This document shows, one piece after another, positions 41,390 through 52,410 of a stretch of DNA of 64,000 nt (within the stretch, counting starts at the first letter, position 1; each line of letters starts with the position of its first letter). Under the pieces are notes generated by a model that saw only the letters and a program-made list of their open reading frames with translations, did no database searches and had not been told where the DNA came from. This DNA comes from Bicyclus anynana (taxonomy: Eukaryota > Arthropoda > Insecta > Lepidoptera > Nymphalidae): positions 10,815,355 to 10,879,354 of the forward strand of contig NC_069104.1 in the NCBI RefSeq assembly GCF_947172395.1, read 5' to 3'. A program made the translations under genes and the position numbers.

Positions 41390-41505
41390 CCTGCCTTCCG
41401 AACCGGTGGTAGAATCTTTACAAATAGTCAACTGACGTGTCAAAAGTGCTTGTAAACTGAGCCTACTTGAAATCAATGATTTTTGATTTTGATGATTGAT
41501 GATGA
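41390..41505 (+). repeat. LINE 3' tail
   Basis: 'tgccttccgaaccggtggta', 'gacgtgtcaaaagtgcttgt', 'aaactgagcctacttgaaat' then a TTTTGAT-type tail. Same 3' end as 20580-20695. Confidence 0.85.
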
Positions 41506-41509
41506 CAAA

Positions 41510-41855
41510 GTATTAATGCGAAAGTAAGTTTGTTTGTTACGTTTTCACAGATAAACCGCTAAACATTAAAAATTCTTGCACCTATGGAAAGCTACATTAT
41601 CAGTGAGTTTTATAGGCCTTATTTTATCCCCGTATTTTTAATTGAACTGGAGCTATGCGGGTAAAATCGCAGGACGTCTAGTACATAATAATGAACGCGA
41701 AAATGAGTTTTCACAGCTAAACCGCTGAACCAATTTAAAAAATTCTTTCACCAATGGAAACCTACATTTTCAGCGAGTAACATATACTCTATTTTATCTC
41801 CGTATTTTCACGGGAACTGGAGCTAAGTGGGTCAAAACGCGAGGCGTACTACATA
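41510..41855 (-). repeat. Two short retroelement copies in tandem, inverted
   Basis: 'caccaatggaaacctacatt' and 'cacctatggaaagctacatt' blocks each precede a 'ttcacgggaactgg'-like block. The two copies are about 170 bases apart. Confidence 0.7.
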
Positions 41856-41907
41856 ATATTTCCATTCACACATTCAATAAAATAGTGTATCGTTGTGCTG
41901 ACCCGTG

Positions 41908-42215
41908 ATAGCCCAATGGATATGACCTCTGCCACCGATTCTGGAAGGCGTAGGTTCGAATCCTGTCCGGGGCATGCACCTCCAGCTTTTCAGTTGTGTG
42001 CATTTAAAAAATTAAATCACGTGTCCCAAACGGTGAAGGAAAACATTGTGAGGAAACCTGCATACTAGATAATTTTCTTAATTCTCTGCGTATGTGAAGT
42101 TTGCCAATCCGCATTGGGCCAGCGTGGTGGACTATTGGCCTAACCCCTCTCATCCTGAGAGGAGACTCGAGCTCAGCAGTGAGCCGAATATGGGTTGATA
42201 ATGATGATTGTTGTT
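41908..42215 (+). repeat. tRNA-derived SINE, family B, full length
   Basis: Head 'gtgatagcccaatggatatg' to 'gtaggttcgaatcctgtccg', core 'gaagtttgccaatccgcatt', end 'gagctcagcagtgagccgaa' and 'tatgggttgataatgatg'. Confidence 0.9.
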
Positions 42216-42378
42216 CTATTATTTAATGCGTGTGACAAATTGAAGCATGGCCATGATAGCCTGATATAGTGCACTGTGCTAGCGATAATTGATATTTACT
42301 GCTTCTTGTGTTCCATATAGCGACGCGATTAGATAATACCGCGAGTTATATCGATCTATTTGTCACTAAATTTCTACA

Positions 42379-42570
42379 TAATCAACTATTCACTTATTAT
42401 AATACTAGCTTCGTCTGGTACTACTGTCGTGGCTAGTTACCACCCAGCGATTTAGCGTTCCGGTACATACCTAATCAACTATTCACTTAAATATACTAGC
42501 TTTGTCTGGTTCTACGGTTGTGGCTAGTTACCACCCAGCGATATAGCGTTCCGGTACGATGCCGCATAGA
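42379..42570 (+). repeat. Tandem pair of SINE-A body fragments, 93-bp period
   Basis: 'taatcaactattcactta' followed by 'gtggctagttaccacccagc' and 'tagcgttccggtac' occurs twice (42379 and 42472). Both copies share the same body deletion ('accacccagcgat'), so a local duplication followed the deletion. Confidence 0.75.
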
Positions 42571-43170
42571 CACCGTCTGAGGTATTTGTAGACTAAAGTT
42601 GTACATCTTCCGAATAAGTCCGCTACCAAGCGCATCGTCACTTAACATCAGCGGGCATATTATGTATCTCGGTGTACCATACAATGGGGATGATGACTAC
42701 GTTTGGATATATTGATTTTTATGATACATTCGGGTAAATAAGGTCAATGTTAACTAATTTATACATAAAAAGCAAAGATTGACTGGATATTTGCAAAATA
42801 AATAAGATTATAAAATTTCAAAATCTATTAAATTTTTTTTATCGTAATTAGATGAAAATTCATACAGTTTTAGCTTCCTTACATTAAAAGAGACATTTTC
42901 AATAAATGAACTATAAACATAAACGCAGAAATAACAAAGATATTAGTAACTTTGTTCGAACGCCCATACAAACCTAACGATCAGCGAGCCAACAACGTCA
43001 CTAAATCGTGCCATTTTGTATGGAGCGTTTTTCAGGGATCCGCGGCAGCGCCGCAAATCTGACCCTTTAAATCCCTGTAGCTCCGAAAGTAATGATCGCA
43101 GATACCCTGTTACTTTTACAAAATTGCTTTGCTATTAGTATACTCTTAATTTATATACAATTTAAAAAAC
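42571..43170. other. Spacer, one dispersed-repeat segment
   Basis: 42950-43110 ('gaacgcccatacaaacctaa', 'cagggatccgcggcagcgcc', 'ctccgaaagtaatgatcgca') has the look of a dispersed repeat, but no second copy is in the window. No gene. Confidence 0.35.
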
Positions 43171-43171
43171 T

Positions 43172-43460
43172 GTCATCATTTCTTCGTTTTTCATCATATT
43201 TCCGTGTTAGTGATCATCTAAAATAGTTGTTTCAACGAAATGACCTTGACTGCACCTTTGTTTCTACGATCATCTAACATGATTCTTTTAACGAAATTAC
43301 GTAACTAGTTTTTCGTTAAAATAATATTACTATGGGCTACTACCACGACTAATGCTAATTTAACTTTACGTTAAATTACAATAATTATGTAATTTCGTTG
43401 AAAACACAATGTTAGATGATTGCAAAACCGATAATAGGATGAAAAACGATGTAGTGACTG
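43172..43460. repeat. Foldback element, about 290 bp
   Basis: The left arm 'tcgtttttcatcatattt' and 'tgatcatctaaaatag' pairs with the right arm 'aggatgaaaaacgatg' and 'gttagatgattgc'. A second internal pair uses 'caacgaaatgacc' and 'gtaatttcgttgaaaacaca'. Blocks of 'cgatcatctaacatg' are repeated within. Flank similarity to 51225-51260 ('atacaatttaaaaaact') suggests a related insertion context. Confidence 0.6.
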
Positions 43461-43934
43461 ATTGTTTGAATGGTACACCGGCTTGACATAATAACCCAGC
43501 AGGTGAGATCTCAGTCAAGGGCTAACTTGATAACGAATTTAAAAAAGCGGATGCCCGCAACTATTGCATTGTAGTCAAGATCTAAGTAAAACAGAAGATC
43601 AGAAGTACTAATAAGTTTTTAAAAAAATATATATATGATTTTCTTTTCAACAAATAAATATCTATAGGACAATATTATTGTGTAAGATAAAATGCTTCAC
43701 TTTGATCACATTGTTATTAGCCTTAATCGAGTTTTAAGTCATTTTGAATAGCTGTCAATAGCTACATTATTTGCAAATTATTTATTGAAATTGCAGTATT
43801 TACTTATGTACCTACGCGCATCGAGCTTAATATTTTTATTAGGTACATAGTACAGGTACCTACTTACTTTATTTAATTTAAAGTAACTAAGTACTTGGTA
43901 CTGAAAAATAGTACTGAAAAAAATAACAAAACAA
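43461..43934. other. AT-rich spacer with SINE-A tail fragment
   Basis: 43498-43530 is 'caggtgagatctcagtcaag' plus 'ggctaacttgat', a SINE-A tail piece. Nothing else was recognised. Confidence 0.5.
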
Positions 43935-44341
43935 AACCACAGAACAAAGATGATCCAGAATGAGTCTTTACAAGCAGCGTGGTGAAGCTGGTGAAACCTA
44001 TAAAAAACTCAAACGTCACGCGTCTAATTGACATCATACATGTAGGTACAAACTTTTTTCATAATTTGTATTTCAAAATTTAACATTAACAACTACATAT
44101 TGCGTAAATTAATTTAATAATCAATAATTATTAATTACCAAAAACAATACTCCATCTTATTTCTTTAGTTTATTTGAACAGTTTTAAAATATTTGAAAAC
44201 ATAAGACGCCATTTTTCTTGAATAATATTGAAAATTACTGATGCGACGTTTCGTGTCGTACTGACTCGTGAATGTATACGCTTTTGAATTTTGTATTTGG
44301 AGCGGCTACGACACCGTCGTGTTCTGTGCGCTCTATCTGCC
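43935..44341 (-). repeat. Right arm of the ~400-bp inverted repeat pair
   Basis: Ends CTATCTGCC, the complement of the left-arm start GGCAGATAG. Aligns with 39800-40203 in inverted orientation. Confidence 0.85.
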
Positions 44342-44380
44342 ACTTTTACTTACCAATATAATAATTATATTAGTATGTAA

Positions 44381-44400
44381 AAAAAAAAAAAAAAAAAAAA
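44381..44400. repeat. Poly(A) run
   Basis: Uninterrupted A tract of about 20 bases, followed by 'aacctcctcctttttggaag' from a dispersed repeat. Confidence 0.85.
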
Positions 44401-44507
44401 CATACATACAGCCGAACGTAGAACCTCCTCCTTTTTGGAAGTCGGTTAAAAAGTAATTATATTGGTAATTTTAATATAATTATATATTATTATAATTTAT
44501 ATTTTAA

Positions 44508-44695
44508 TAGCTGACGCCGCGAGGTTTCCGTTCCCGTAGGAATACGAGGATAATATATGTATAGCCTATAGCCTTCCTCGATAAATGGGTAAAAAAAATT
44601 CTTTCAGTGTTAGATACACTGAAAGAAATTTTTTTTCCTGAGGTTAGCGCGTTCGAACACACAAACAAACTCTTCGGCATTAAAATATACCTAGA
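44508..44695 (+). repeat. Short retroelement carrying an internal hairpin
   Basis: 'gctgacgccgcgaggtttcc' to 'caaactcttcggcatta'. At 44597-44637 the core is replaced by a near-perfect inverted repeat: 'aaattctttcagtgt' then 'acactgaaagaaattt'. Confidence 0.8.
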
Positions 44696-44947
44696 TTTTG
44701 GAGGAAAAAATTTTCAAGTACTTACTTAACAATTAGTGACAAACTTAAACTTATTCGAATTAGTATTTACAGCGTGGGTTTTTGCAACCTTGTGCATCCC
44801 ACCAATTGGGTAGAGGTTGTAGGTAGAACAAGTCACTTTACATGGTAGGTGACGTACTGACATTGAAAAACAGTGAAATACCTCTACAACTAATTCATTT
44901 AAAATCACACAAATTTTTTCAATTGTTTTTTTTTTCTCTTTAACTTT

Positions 44948-45244
44948 CAAAAAAAAATTTATAAAAAAATGTGACCGACTTCAAAATCAGAAAATAAACT
45001 AAAAAGAGAAAAATAACATTGTACGTGCTACTTTATGATCACTTTGAACGCGGTGCCAATACAGTGAAGTTTAAACCATAAAGTTGTACGATTTTCAGAC
45101 AGTTATTTCCTGTGTTCTTTTAACACGTCACTGACTTGGCACCGCCTTCAAAGTGATCAGAAGGTAACACGTACAATGTTATTTTTCGCTTTTCAGTTTA
45201 TTTTCTGATTTTAAAGTTGGTTAAATTTTTTTATGGAATTTTTT
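44948..45244. repeat. Foldback element with ~115-bp arms
   Basis: The left arm 'aaaatcagaaaataaact', 'aaaaataacattgtacgtgc' and 'gatcactttgaacgcggtgc' pairs with the right arm 'ggcaccgccttcaaagtgat', 'gtacaatgttatttttcgct' and 'agtttattttctgatttta'. The spacer is about 65 bp. Likely a non-autonomous DNA element. Related pieces lie at 9045-9340. Confidence 0.85.
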
Positions 45245-45640
45245 TATTTTTACATTTTTAGTGATATGTACTCCTGAACTAGCTTTAAGTTATAACCTAA
45301 AGACCACAACTAGTTCTAATATAAATGATTTGCCTAAATCACAATGTCTGTATTGACCACCGAATTACTCAGTAAAATAAAAAAATCCACATTGAATTCA
45401 TGATAATAATATATCACAAGAAACTTTACAAAGGAGGGATTAAGTAAAGTTGAAGGGCTTAAAAAGGGTAAAAATAAATTATGCTGAGTCAGCGGAATTC
45501 GAGCGGTTTGACTGCCCATACATACCTTGAAGTTCAATTACCCAGCTCTACAATCTTTGATCCTATATTAATGTTCATATTAGCTGTTACCCGTTATTTC
45601 ACTCGTGTACCTATAACTGGCACCACTTTCAATATTATTC
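45245..45640. other. Spacer, no gene seen
   Basis: AT-rich; no assignment. Confidence 0.35.
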
Positions 45641-45644
45641 AAAC

Positions 45645-45835
45645 TAGCGGACGCCCGCGACTTCTTCCGCGTGGTATTTAGCCTTTCACAAATCCTGCGG
45701 GAACCATGGATTTTTGCAGGATAAAAAGTAGAGTATGTGTTAATCCCTGCTATAATATATTTCAGTATCAAATTTCAGCTATTGTGGTTCAGTAGTCGAG
45801 GCGTGAAAGAGTAACAAACGTTCATATCATCAAAA
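45645..45835 (+). repeat. Short retroelement with 'actagcggacg' block
   Basis: 'actagcggacgcccgcgact', 'cgggaaccatggatttttgc', 'agtagtcgaggcgtgaaaga'. Confidence 0.85.
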
Positions 45836-45894
45836 TGATGTCTTCGCAAATTTCGGGAAACCATGGATTTTTTCGGGATAAAAATCTATTTCCA

Positions 45895-46075
45895 TCCAAG
45901 AATTGGATCAGCTGGAAGCTGATCCAAATTTAAAAAAAAATGGATGTGATCCAATCCAGCTTCCAGCTGATCCAATTTTTACCACTTTCACACAGGATGT
46001 AAAATTGTAAGAAGTTGTAATGTTGTCATCAATTGTAAATTAAAATAATAAATTATTAAATTATAAAAGATATTT
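45895..46075 (+). repeat. LINE 3' UTR fragment with palindromic blocks
   Basis: 'ttggatcagctggaagctga' is part of a near-palindrome. A second copy, 'ccagcttccagctgatccaa', lies about 40 bases further. The rest ('cacttt.cacacagga', 'gttgtaatgttgtcatcaat') matches the LINE 3' UTR at 20440-20520. Confidence 0.7.
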
Positions 46076-46185
46076 AAATATCTCATTGACATTATCTCTC
46101 TCATTGACATTGACATTGACAGGTGTCAGAAACACAATCTCTGAGCGGCCGAACTATAACAGACAGTCAGGAAGACAGACAGACT

Positions 46186-46238
46186 ACATACATACTAATA
46201 TTATAGATACGAAAGTGTATCTATAATATTAGTATGGA
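46186..46238. repeat. Head-to-head retroelement tails forming a hairpin
   Basis: 'catactaatattatagatac' then 'gaaa' then 'gtatctataatattagtatg' give about 20-bp perfect arms. Confidence 0.85.
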
Positions 46239-49020
46239 TATAATATAATATGGCAGTAATAAAAGTAAGTATAAATGTCAGGTTTTACGATCAAGCACGA
46301 CTATCTAATTAATTAACTATCACTTTGAGTGGCAATACAAGTAATATGGAACGCGTTAATCTATAAATAAGTAGGCACAAATAAATATCAATAGAAAGTC
46401 AGTCGACGCATTTAATTTGCTGACTCAGCGCTCATTCCCTGTCTGTAACAAGTAACAACTCAGTTAACTGGCTTCGTCGGCTAACTGCTGACCCGAATTG
46501 ATTAAAATAACCAGACAATGTTAAACACTTAGAGTTGCTCGCAATTTTGTTCGCCTATAATTTTTGTATTTTTTTTTCATTTGGATAATCTTTTTCGCAT
46601 AGAAAATAAGAACTGCAAAAGACCTAGGTCTCTTCTCTTTTCTATTATTATGTAAATATGGTTCCGTAACATATTCTAAATGTATTAAAGCGAAAGGTCA
46701 CTCATCACAAAATATTGAAAACCGGTTGACCTATAAAGATAAGAAAAGACGTTTATTTGAAAATAATAATGGATTACTCAGGAAACAATTTCACTTATTT
46801 AGAATTAATCGCCTGTTAGCTGGTTTGTACAAAACTCTCTCAACAAGCTTTACACGCGGTCTGTGTTATGTCATACATTAGGGTCTGAATAGCCAGACAT
46901 ACCTCATTTTGTAAGTTCGGAAATTAAAATCAAAAAATTGTCATTAAATTCAGAATTCGATAACATAGACAAGTTCGGATTTGATGATAATGTTCATAAA
47001 GATTTAAAGTAAAAAATGTGTTTTTAAAAATTTCAGTGTTGAAAATATAGTATTTTTACGTACCATATTTTTCTTCAACACATACAACAAACAGTATATG
47101 TACTCAGACCCGAAATATAGTACAATACTATATGCCATCAAAACGTCCAAACGTATTTTTTTACAAAGGTTTTTTTTATATTATCCACAGGGAAGAGGAA
47201 ACCTCCCTATGGATAAATCAAATTGATGGGAATATCATTTTTGATTACAATATATAGAGAAAAATTAAAAACACATATGCTTCACAAATCCCGTGGGAAC
47301 CATGAATTTTTTCCGTTATGAAAGTAGCCTATAAGTTAATCCAGGGTACTAGGTTCTATCTTTGTTTTAAAGGAGATGGTTCATTTAAGGTCTATTCTTG
47401 TAAAAATAGAAGGATTCAAAGATTTTATTAAAATATAAATAAGTGAATAAATCTAACTAAATAAAAAGAAATAAATAAAATTAAACCTCAAGTTTTCGAG
47501 ATAAATCAAGATGGCGCCCATAAAGTAACTATGATATGACAATTGACAGCAAACGTCAAATCGATATTATTTCGAAAGAATTAAAGTAAATTCGTAGATT
47601 TGTATATTCAAAAATAGTTAAAAAAAAATTTCTTTTATTTCCGCCAGGGACAATGACTGATCCTGGGCTCCATACAATTTTGGACCATCTCCTTTCAGCC
47701 AAATCGGTTCAGTGGTTGAGGAGTTTTAAAGAGTAACAAACATAATATTAGTAGGATCAGTGTGATGGGTATATCTGGCTATCACAGGCTATTAATCGAA
47801 TAGGAAACATTCGTAAGTTTATCTGTGTGTATGTACATCTCATACAAACTCTCTCGTTGTAAAAGCCGCGAATGGCCGACCATTAAAATCTTCGCCGGCA
47901 CATTTACTAACTGCTATAAACTATAAAAAGCTCTAACTATTTTATTCATTGAGTTATTAACATGCAAGAACGGGTAACTTATTTTTAGTAATATAAATAA
48001 CTTGGTTTATTTATACAAAGATGTATAATACTGCTACTCTATGTAAGGTGATGGTATAATTCTCTATGTATGTATATACTTTCTGTATTTCTTTAATATC
48101 TCGTAACATATTTAACTAATTCAAAAATTACACTATAACTTTATTGCAAAAACTGTAACCAATTTTTTTATGTAAGTTTCATTTATAAACCTCAGAATAT
48201 AAGCCATTTACAAGTGAAAATACAAATAGGTACAAGTTTCTAAAGAACACAGCTGTTCTTTAGAAATATCGCATGTGTTTTGAAATATTTGGTTAATAAC
48301 CAGTATAGGATATTACGCGTTACAGCTCTAACACCTCAAAACAAAACAAAACATGGTATTGAAATTAATAAACAATATCTACCACGGAATTACTAAATAG
48401 CGTATTCGCTTTTATCGTTTTCTATGTTCTGATATATCTACCGACCGAGTAACCATGTCCCATGTCGGAGAGATCTAAAACAAGCGAGAAATGTCAGTTA
48501 ATCTTAGTCCCCTCTCACGCACCCTTCGCTGTATTTCGTCTCTTTAGGGCTGCTACAAATACAATAGGTATAAATATCTTTTGTCCAAATAGCAGTTGTA
48601 CGGAGTTATACTTAGGGTTGCCACCTGCCACCATTTATAATATCGACACTAACGATAATGTAACTGTGAAATGCTCCTGACATTTCTACTGAACGCACTT
48701 CGGGAATCCCTAGTCTACTAAGAAGAGAATAGAGATACAAACATTACAACTTCTTTACTTTTATCCTATGTGAAGATATAATCTGATACAATAGCCTCCA
48801 ATAAGGAATTCATCAATTGTGTAAAAATTATGTTATAAGATAGAAAGTTGTCCTAAAAAGCTTGCGTATGGCTACTTAATATTTACCAAAACTAATTTTA
48901 GTTATTATGGTATGCATACCGCGTATCTCCCCCCACAAATAACTCAACTCGACACAATAGTGCGCATAGCTGCGTAACGGCGGGCCGGTATTTAGCTGTT
49001 TTGTCACCTCTACTACATTC
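46239..49020. other. AT-rich region, no gene; retroelement fragments
   Basis: 47265-47345 and 47660-47770 carry 'actagcggacg'-family internal blocks ('cgtgggaaccatgaattttt', 'ggttcagtggttgaggagtt'). The other small open frames, including 48462-48680, lack any supporting signal. Confidence 0.45.
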
Positions 49021-49029
49021 ATTCACTTT

Positions 49030-49285
49030 ATTTTAGTTTATTTTAGTTAATAATTGTTTATTTTAGTTAATAATGTTGTTGTGTGCTGTGTTTGTGGCGG
49101 CATCTGGTCAACGGTTCCAACTGAAAACCAGCGCTGCATGCTCTTTTTATTTAAAGAGTATGTAGCATTATGCTGAGTTGGATCCGTTTACTGGGTTGTG
49201 CCACACATCGCAGGATATTGTTCAAGAACAAATTGTGTTGTGTGGCATAATTCACTAATAAAGCTTTTTTCTTTCTTTCTTTATA
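49030..49285 (+). mobile_element. Short retroelement with TTTC tail, copy 2
   Basis: 'ctgaaaaccagcgctgcatg', 'tatgctgagttggatcc', 'tgccacacatcgcaggata' and 'ttgtgtggcataattc' match 9950-10085. The tail 'tttctttctttcttt' is short here. The left border is uncertain. Confidence 0.7.
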
Positions 49286-49312
49286 CATTTTAATGAGGAT
49301 TATTATCACCTA

Positions 49313-49512
49313 CTAGCTGGCGCCGCGTGATTTTACCCGCGTGGTTCCCGTTCCTGTAGGAATATGGGGATAATGTATAGCCTATAGCCTTCCTCGATAA
49401 ATGGGCTATCTAACACTGTAATATTTTTTCAAATAGGACCAGTAGTTCCTGAGATTAGCGCGTTCAATCAAACAAACAAACAAACTCTTCTGCTTTAAAA
49501 TATTAGTATGGA
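49313..49512 (+). repeat. Short retroelement, TATAATATTAGTATAG type
   Basis: 'ctggcgccgcgtgattttac' to 'aaaatattagtatgga'. A full-length copy. Confidence 0.85.
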
Positions 49513-49526
49513 TTCTCAGAGTTACG

Positions 49527-49680
49527 AGCCGTGATAGACCAGTGGATATGACTTCTGTTTCGATTCGAAAAACATAGGTTCAAATCAAGTCCGGGGCACG
49601 CACCTCCAACTTTTCAGTTTGTGCATTTTAAGAAATTAAATAGGTATGACTTGTCTCGAACTGTGAAGGAAAGGAATATA
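49527..49680 (+). repeat. SINE family B, 5' half
   Basis: 'gtgatagaccagtggatatg', 'ggttcaaatcaagtccgggg', 'cacctccaacttttcagttt'. Truncated after 'gaactgtgaaggaaa'. Confidence 0.8.
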
Positions 49681-49794
49681 TTGAAGGAAGGCACCCTTTA
49701 CTTATTTAATTATATTGAGTATATTCTATTAATTAGTGTACGATTTTTTTAATTAACGAGGAGATTAAATAAATAAAAAAAAACATTTGATACT

Positions 49795-49906
49795 ATCCGG
49801 CAGTAATTTAATGCAAACTATGTGCAATGTGTCAATGTGAACAGTTTCTATTTATTTCTTATCCCAAATAAATTACAGATGAGGGTATATATTTGTTATG
49901 CCGGAT
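49795..49906 (+). mobile_element. 112-bp MITE-like element
   Basis: Ends ATCCGGCAGTAA and TATGCCGGAT. The interior matches 7200-7312 in the opposite orientation, and the near-equal length (112 and 113 bp) defines the element. No coding capacity. No target duplication was identified. Confidence 0.7.
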
Positions 49907-50200
49907 CTCATACTATTTATTATCATTGTGTGAAATGATTTTAAAAGGCTCCACCGCAGCACACGCGACAAAAAAACACGAGTCTAGAGCAGGTGATGTT
50001 ACGTTGTAAAAAAAAAAAATACTTTAACCGCTCTACCTAATGGCTTCCAACTTCTCAGCTTTGCTCGTCCCTTGGGGACATTCGAACGAAAAAAAAATGC
50101 TTTCCAAGCTTTATGTTAATGTTATTATCGTGTTTCAATCATAACTATTTACTACACTGGTTAATATGTGCCATTTAAATCAAAAACAGTTCTCCGTCTC
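49907..50200. other. Spacer, no gene
   Basis: No assignment. Confidence 0.35.
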
Positions 50201-50209
50201 CTATAAAAA

Positions 50210-50478
50210 TGGTTGAGGTGTCATTCGATTCGGAATTGAATGTAGATAGTTTTTGAAAAAAATTGAGGCCTGCTCGCAAAAATTGCAAAAGTTATAAACA
50301 ATTAACTAAAAATAAAAAAGGGGTTCCCGGAATATCCATAGTTCGCGAGGGATTTGTGACAAACTAAATTCCACGCGGACGAAGCCGCGGGCGTCCGCTA
50401 GTAGGCTATATTTTAACTCCCATTTCTTTATAGGAACGGGAACTACACGGGTGAAACCACGGATTGTATGCTAGTTTA
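50210..50478 (-). repeat. Short retroelement fragments, inverted
   Basis: 'ccacgcggacgaagccgcgg' and 'gcgtccgctagt' at 50375-50402, followed by 'ggaacgggaactacacgggt' and 'gaaaccacgg' at 50435-50465. Confidence 0.8.
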
Positions 50479-50534
50479 GTATAAATTGATGCTCTGTAAA
50501 ACTTCAAGTTAATACCTACCTACCACGGGCTAAT

Positions 50535-50815
50535 GCCGTGATAGCCCAGTGGATATGACCTCCACCTCCAATTCCGGAGAGTGAGTGTTCGAATCCCGGT
50601 CCGGGGCATGCACCTCCAACTTTTCAGTTGTGTGCATTTTAAGAAATTAAATATCACGTGTCTCAATCGAATTGCATACCAAAGATTTTTCTTAATTCTC
50701 TGCGTGTGTGAAGTCTGCCAATCCGCATTGGGTCAGCATGGTGGACTATTAGCATAACCCTTCTTATTCTGAGAGGAGACTCGAGCTCAGCAGTGAGCCG
50801 AATATGGGTTTATAA
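50535..50815 (+). repeat. tRNA-derived SINE, family B
   Basis: 'gtgatagcccagtggatatg', 'gttcgaatcccggtccgggg', 'gaagtctgccaatccgcatt' and 'gagctcagcagtgagccgaa'. A small deletion removes the 'ggtgaaggaaaacatcgtg' block. Confidence 0.9.
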
Positions 50816-51317
50816 CGAACGAACGAACGGGCTAATGCACAAATTGACGATCCTAAACTCTACAACAGCTGTTCTTGCCCAACCTAAAGCCAAATCTAGT
50901 ATCTTATCAGTTTTATCAGTTTCCTACACGCGACGTTAGGAATGCTCGTTTTCTGAATGCCATTCAAGCATTCCTATTGAATAATATTTGTGTCTAATTG
51001 TTTAAGTTTATGTTAGACCGGCAGTTACATTCAACCTGCGATCCTTCGTACTTTTGTTGTTGGCCCACTAGGACATCTAGTATTAATTACTTAAACCATT
51101 TTGATAACTAACCCCCGCGCCTTTCACCCACCAATAATCGCCTGACCCCTCATGCATTTTGTTTGTGCACTGTATTTACTTATTACCTGCGCATAGTTGA
51201 TTTCAGAGACGTTATTTATAAAATACTTTTAATTTGTATACAATTTAAAAAACTATTATTATTTTTATTGCGAAAACCTAAGAAGTAATTTATTTATTGT
51301 TTGCGGCCCGCAACACT

Positions 51318-51784
51318 ACACCATGCATCGATCGTAGATTGTTAGATGGGCCTCAAAGCGTCGCGGAATTGTCATTGGTTTCGCACATTGAGTACGTCAT
51401 CACTCGTAACACATTTCTCTCTATTCATGTTGTGGCTTGTGTTTTTACACTTCCAAAATGAACTTGAAGGCATAATTAAGGGATTAAAATAAATCGTTAG
51501 ATGAGCCCATCCATATTAGAGAAAGCACAATTTTATGTCATTAACCAAAGACGAAATCTCATCTTAGTACGTAACAAGCGCATGCTGTGGACGTGGACTT
51601 AAAAAAAATATTTACTGTATTTTCTTATTATAATGCCTTAATTATGCCCTCGTGTTTATTTTGGAAGTGTCAAACCACAACATGAATAAAGAGAAATGTG
51701 CGAGTGATGACGTACTCAGTGTGTAAACCAATGACAATTCTGCGACGCTTTAAGGCCCATCTAACGATCTACGATCGATGGTGT
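51318..51784. repeat. Large foldback element, 467 bp with ~165-bp arms
   Basis: The left arm 'acaccatgcatcgatcgtag', 'gttagatgggcctcaaagcg', 'gaattgtcattggttt', 'gagtacgtcatcactcg', 'ttcatgttgtgg' pairs with the right arm 'ccacaacatgaa', 'cgagtgatgacgtactc', 'aaaccaatgacaattc', 'cgctttaaggcccatctaac' and 'cgatcgatggtgt'. The spacer is about 130 bp. A non-autonomous DNA transposon is likely. No target duplication was confirmed. Confidence 0.85.
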
Positions 51785-52205
51785 CTTAGACAGAATACCT
51801 TGTCAAGAAAATACACTAGTAAGTGGACCTACCTTCATAATTCGCTACTTGGCTAAAGTGCTTGCATCCTATAGTCATGAACTTAGTCCAACGGGTTTGC
51901 AAAATACGATGCACTTTCGCCAATAGCGGTCAGCGGGGCCCATTTTGTTTTATTTGCCCTATTTTATCTGCTTCGGCTATTTTAAGCGCGGTTCACCTTG
52001 AGACATCTCCGCTCTGCACCCTTGGACCTACGAATTCGCCCTGTGCCTTGATAATATTTGCTTTAAGTAGTCCTTTTGTTTCATTAAACTTGGAGGTGCT
52101 TGTATAAAGAATGGGGATGATGACTAGGCTTGAATATTCTCTATTATTATATATAATATAGGAGTTTCTGTTTTAATTTTCAAGTTCATAGTTTTTTTAC
52201 TTGCA
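51785..52205. other. Spacer, no supported gene
   Basis: The 81-codon frame at 51862-52107 has no family or splice support. Confidence 0.35.
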
Positions 52206-52207
52206 TC

Positions 52208-52410
52208 ACTACATTTTTCTACGCGGCATCGTACCGGAACGCTTAATCACTTTGCGGTAGATACCTAGATCTTTACCGGTAGGTTGGTAACTACCATCAG
52301 ATCAGACCTAGGCCAATTTAGAAAATATAAAATCGTTAGCTGACCGAGATGGGAATCGAACACAAGACCTCTCTGTTGAGAATGAGAACCACAGCATCAA
52401 CAAATGCGCC
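52208..52410 (-). repeat. SINE family A relative with a different tRNA-like head
   Basis: Inverted SINE-A body ('gcggcatcgtaccggaacgc', 'accggtaggttggtaactac') but the head is 'gagatgggaatcgaacacaa' plus 'gacctctctgttgagaatga', not the usual 'gcctccgtggcgcagtgg' type. Confidence 0.65.

Noticed and set aside
51862..52107. 81-codon gene (+)
   Set aside because: No family resemblance, no splice signals.
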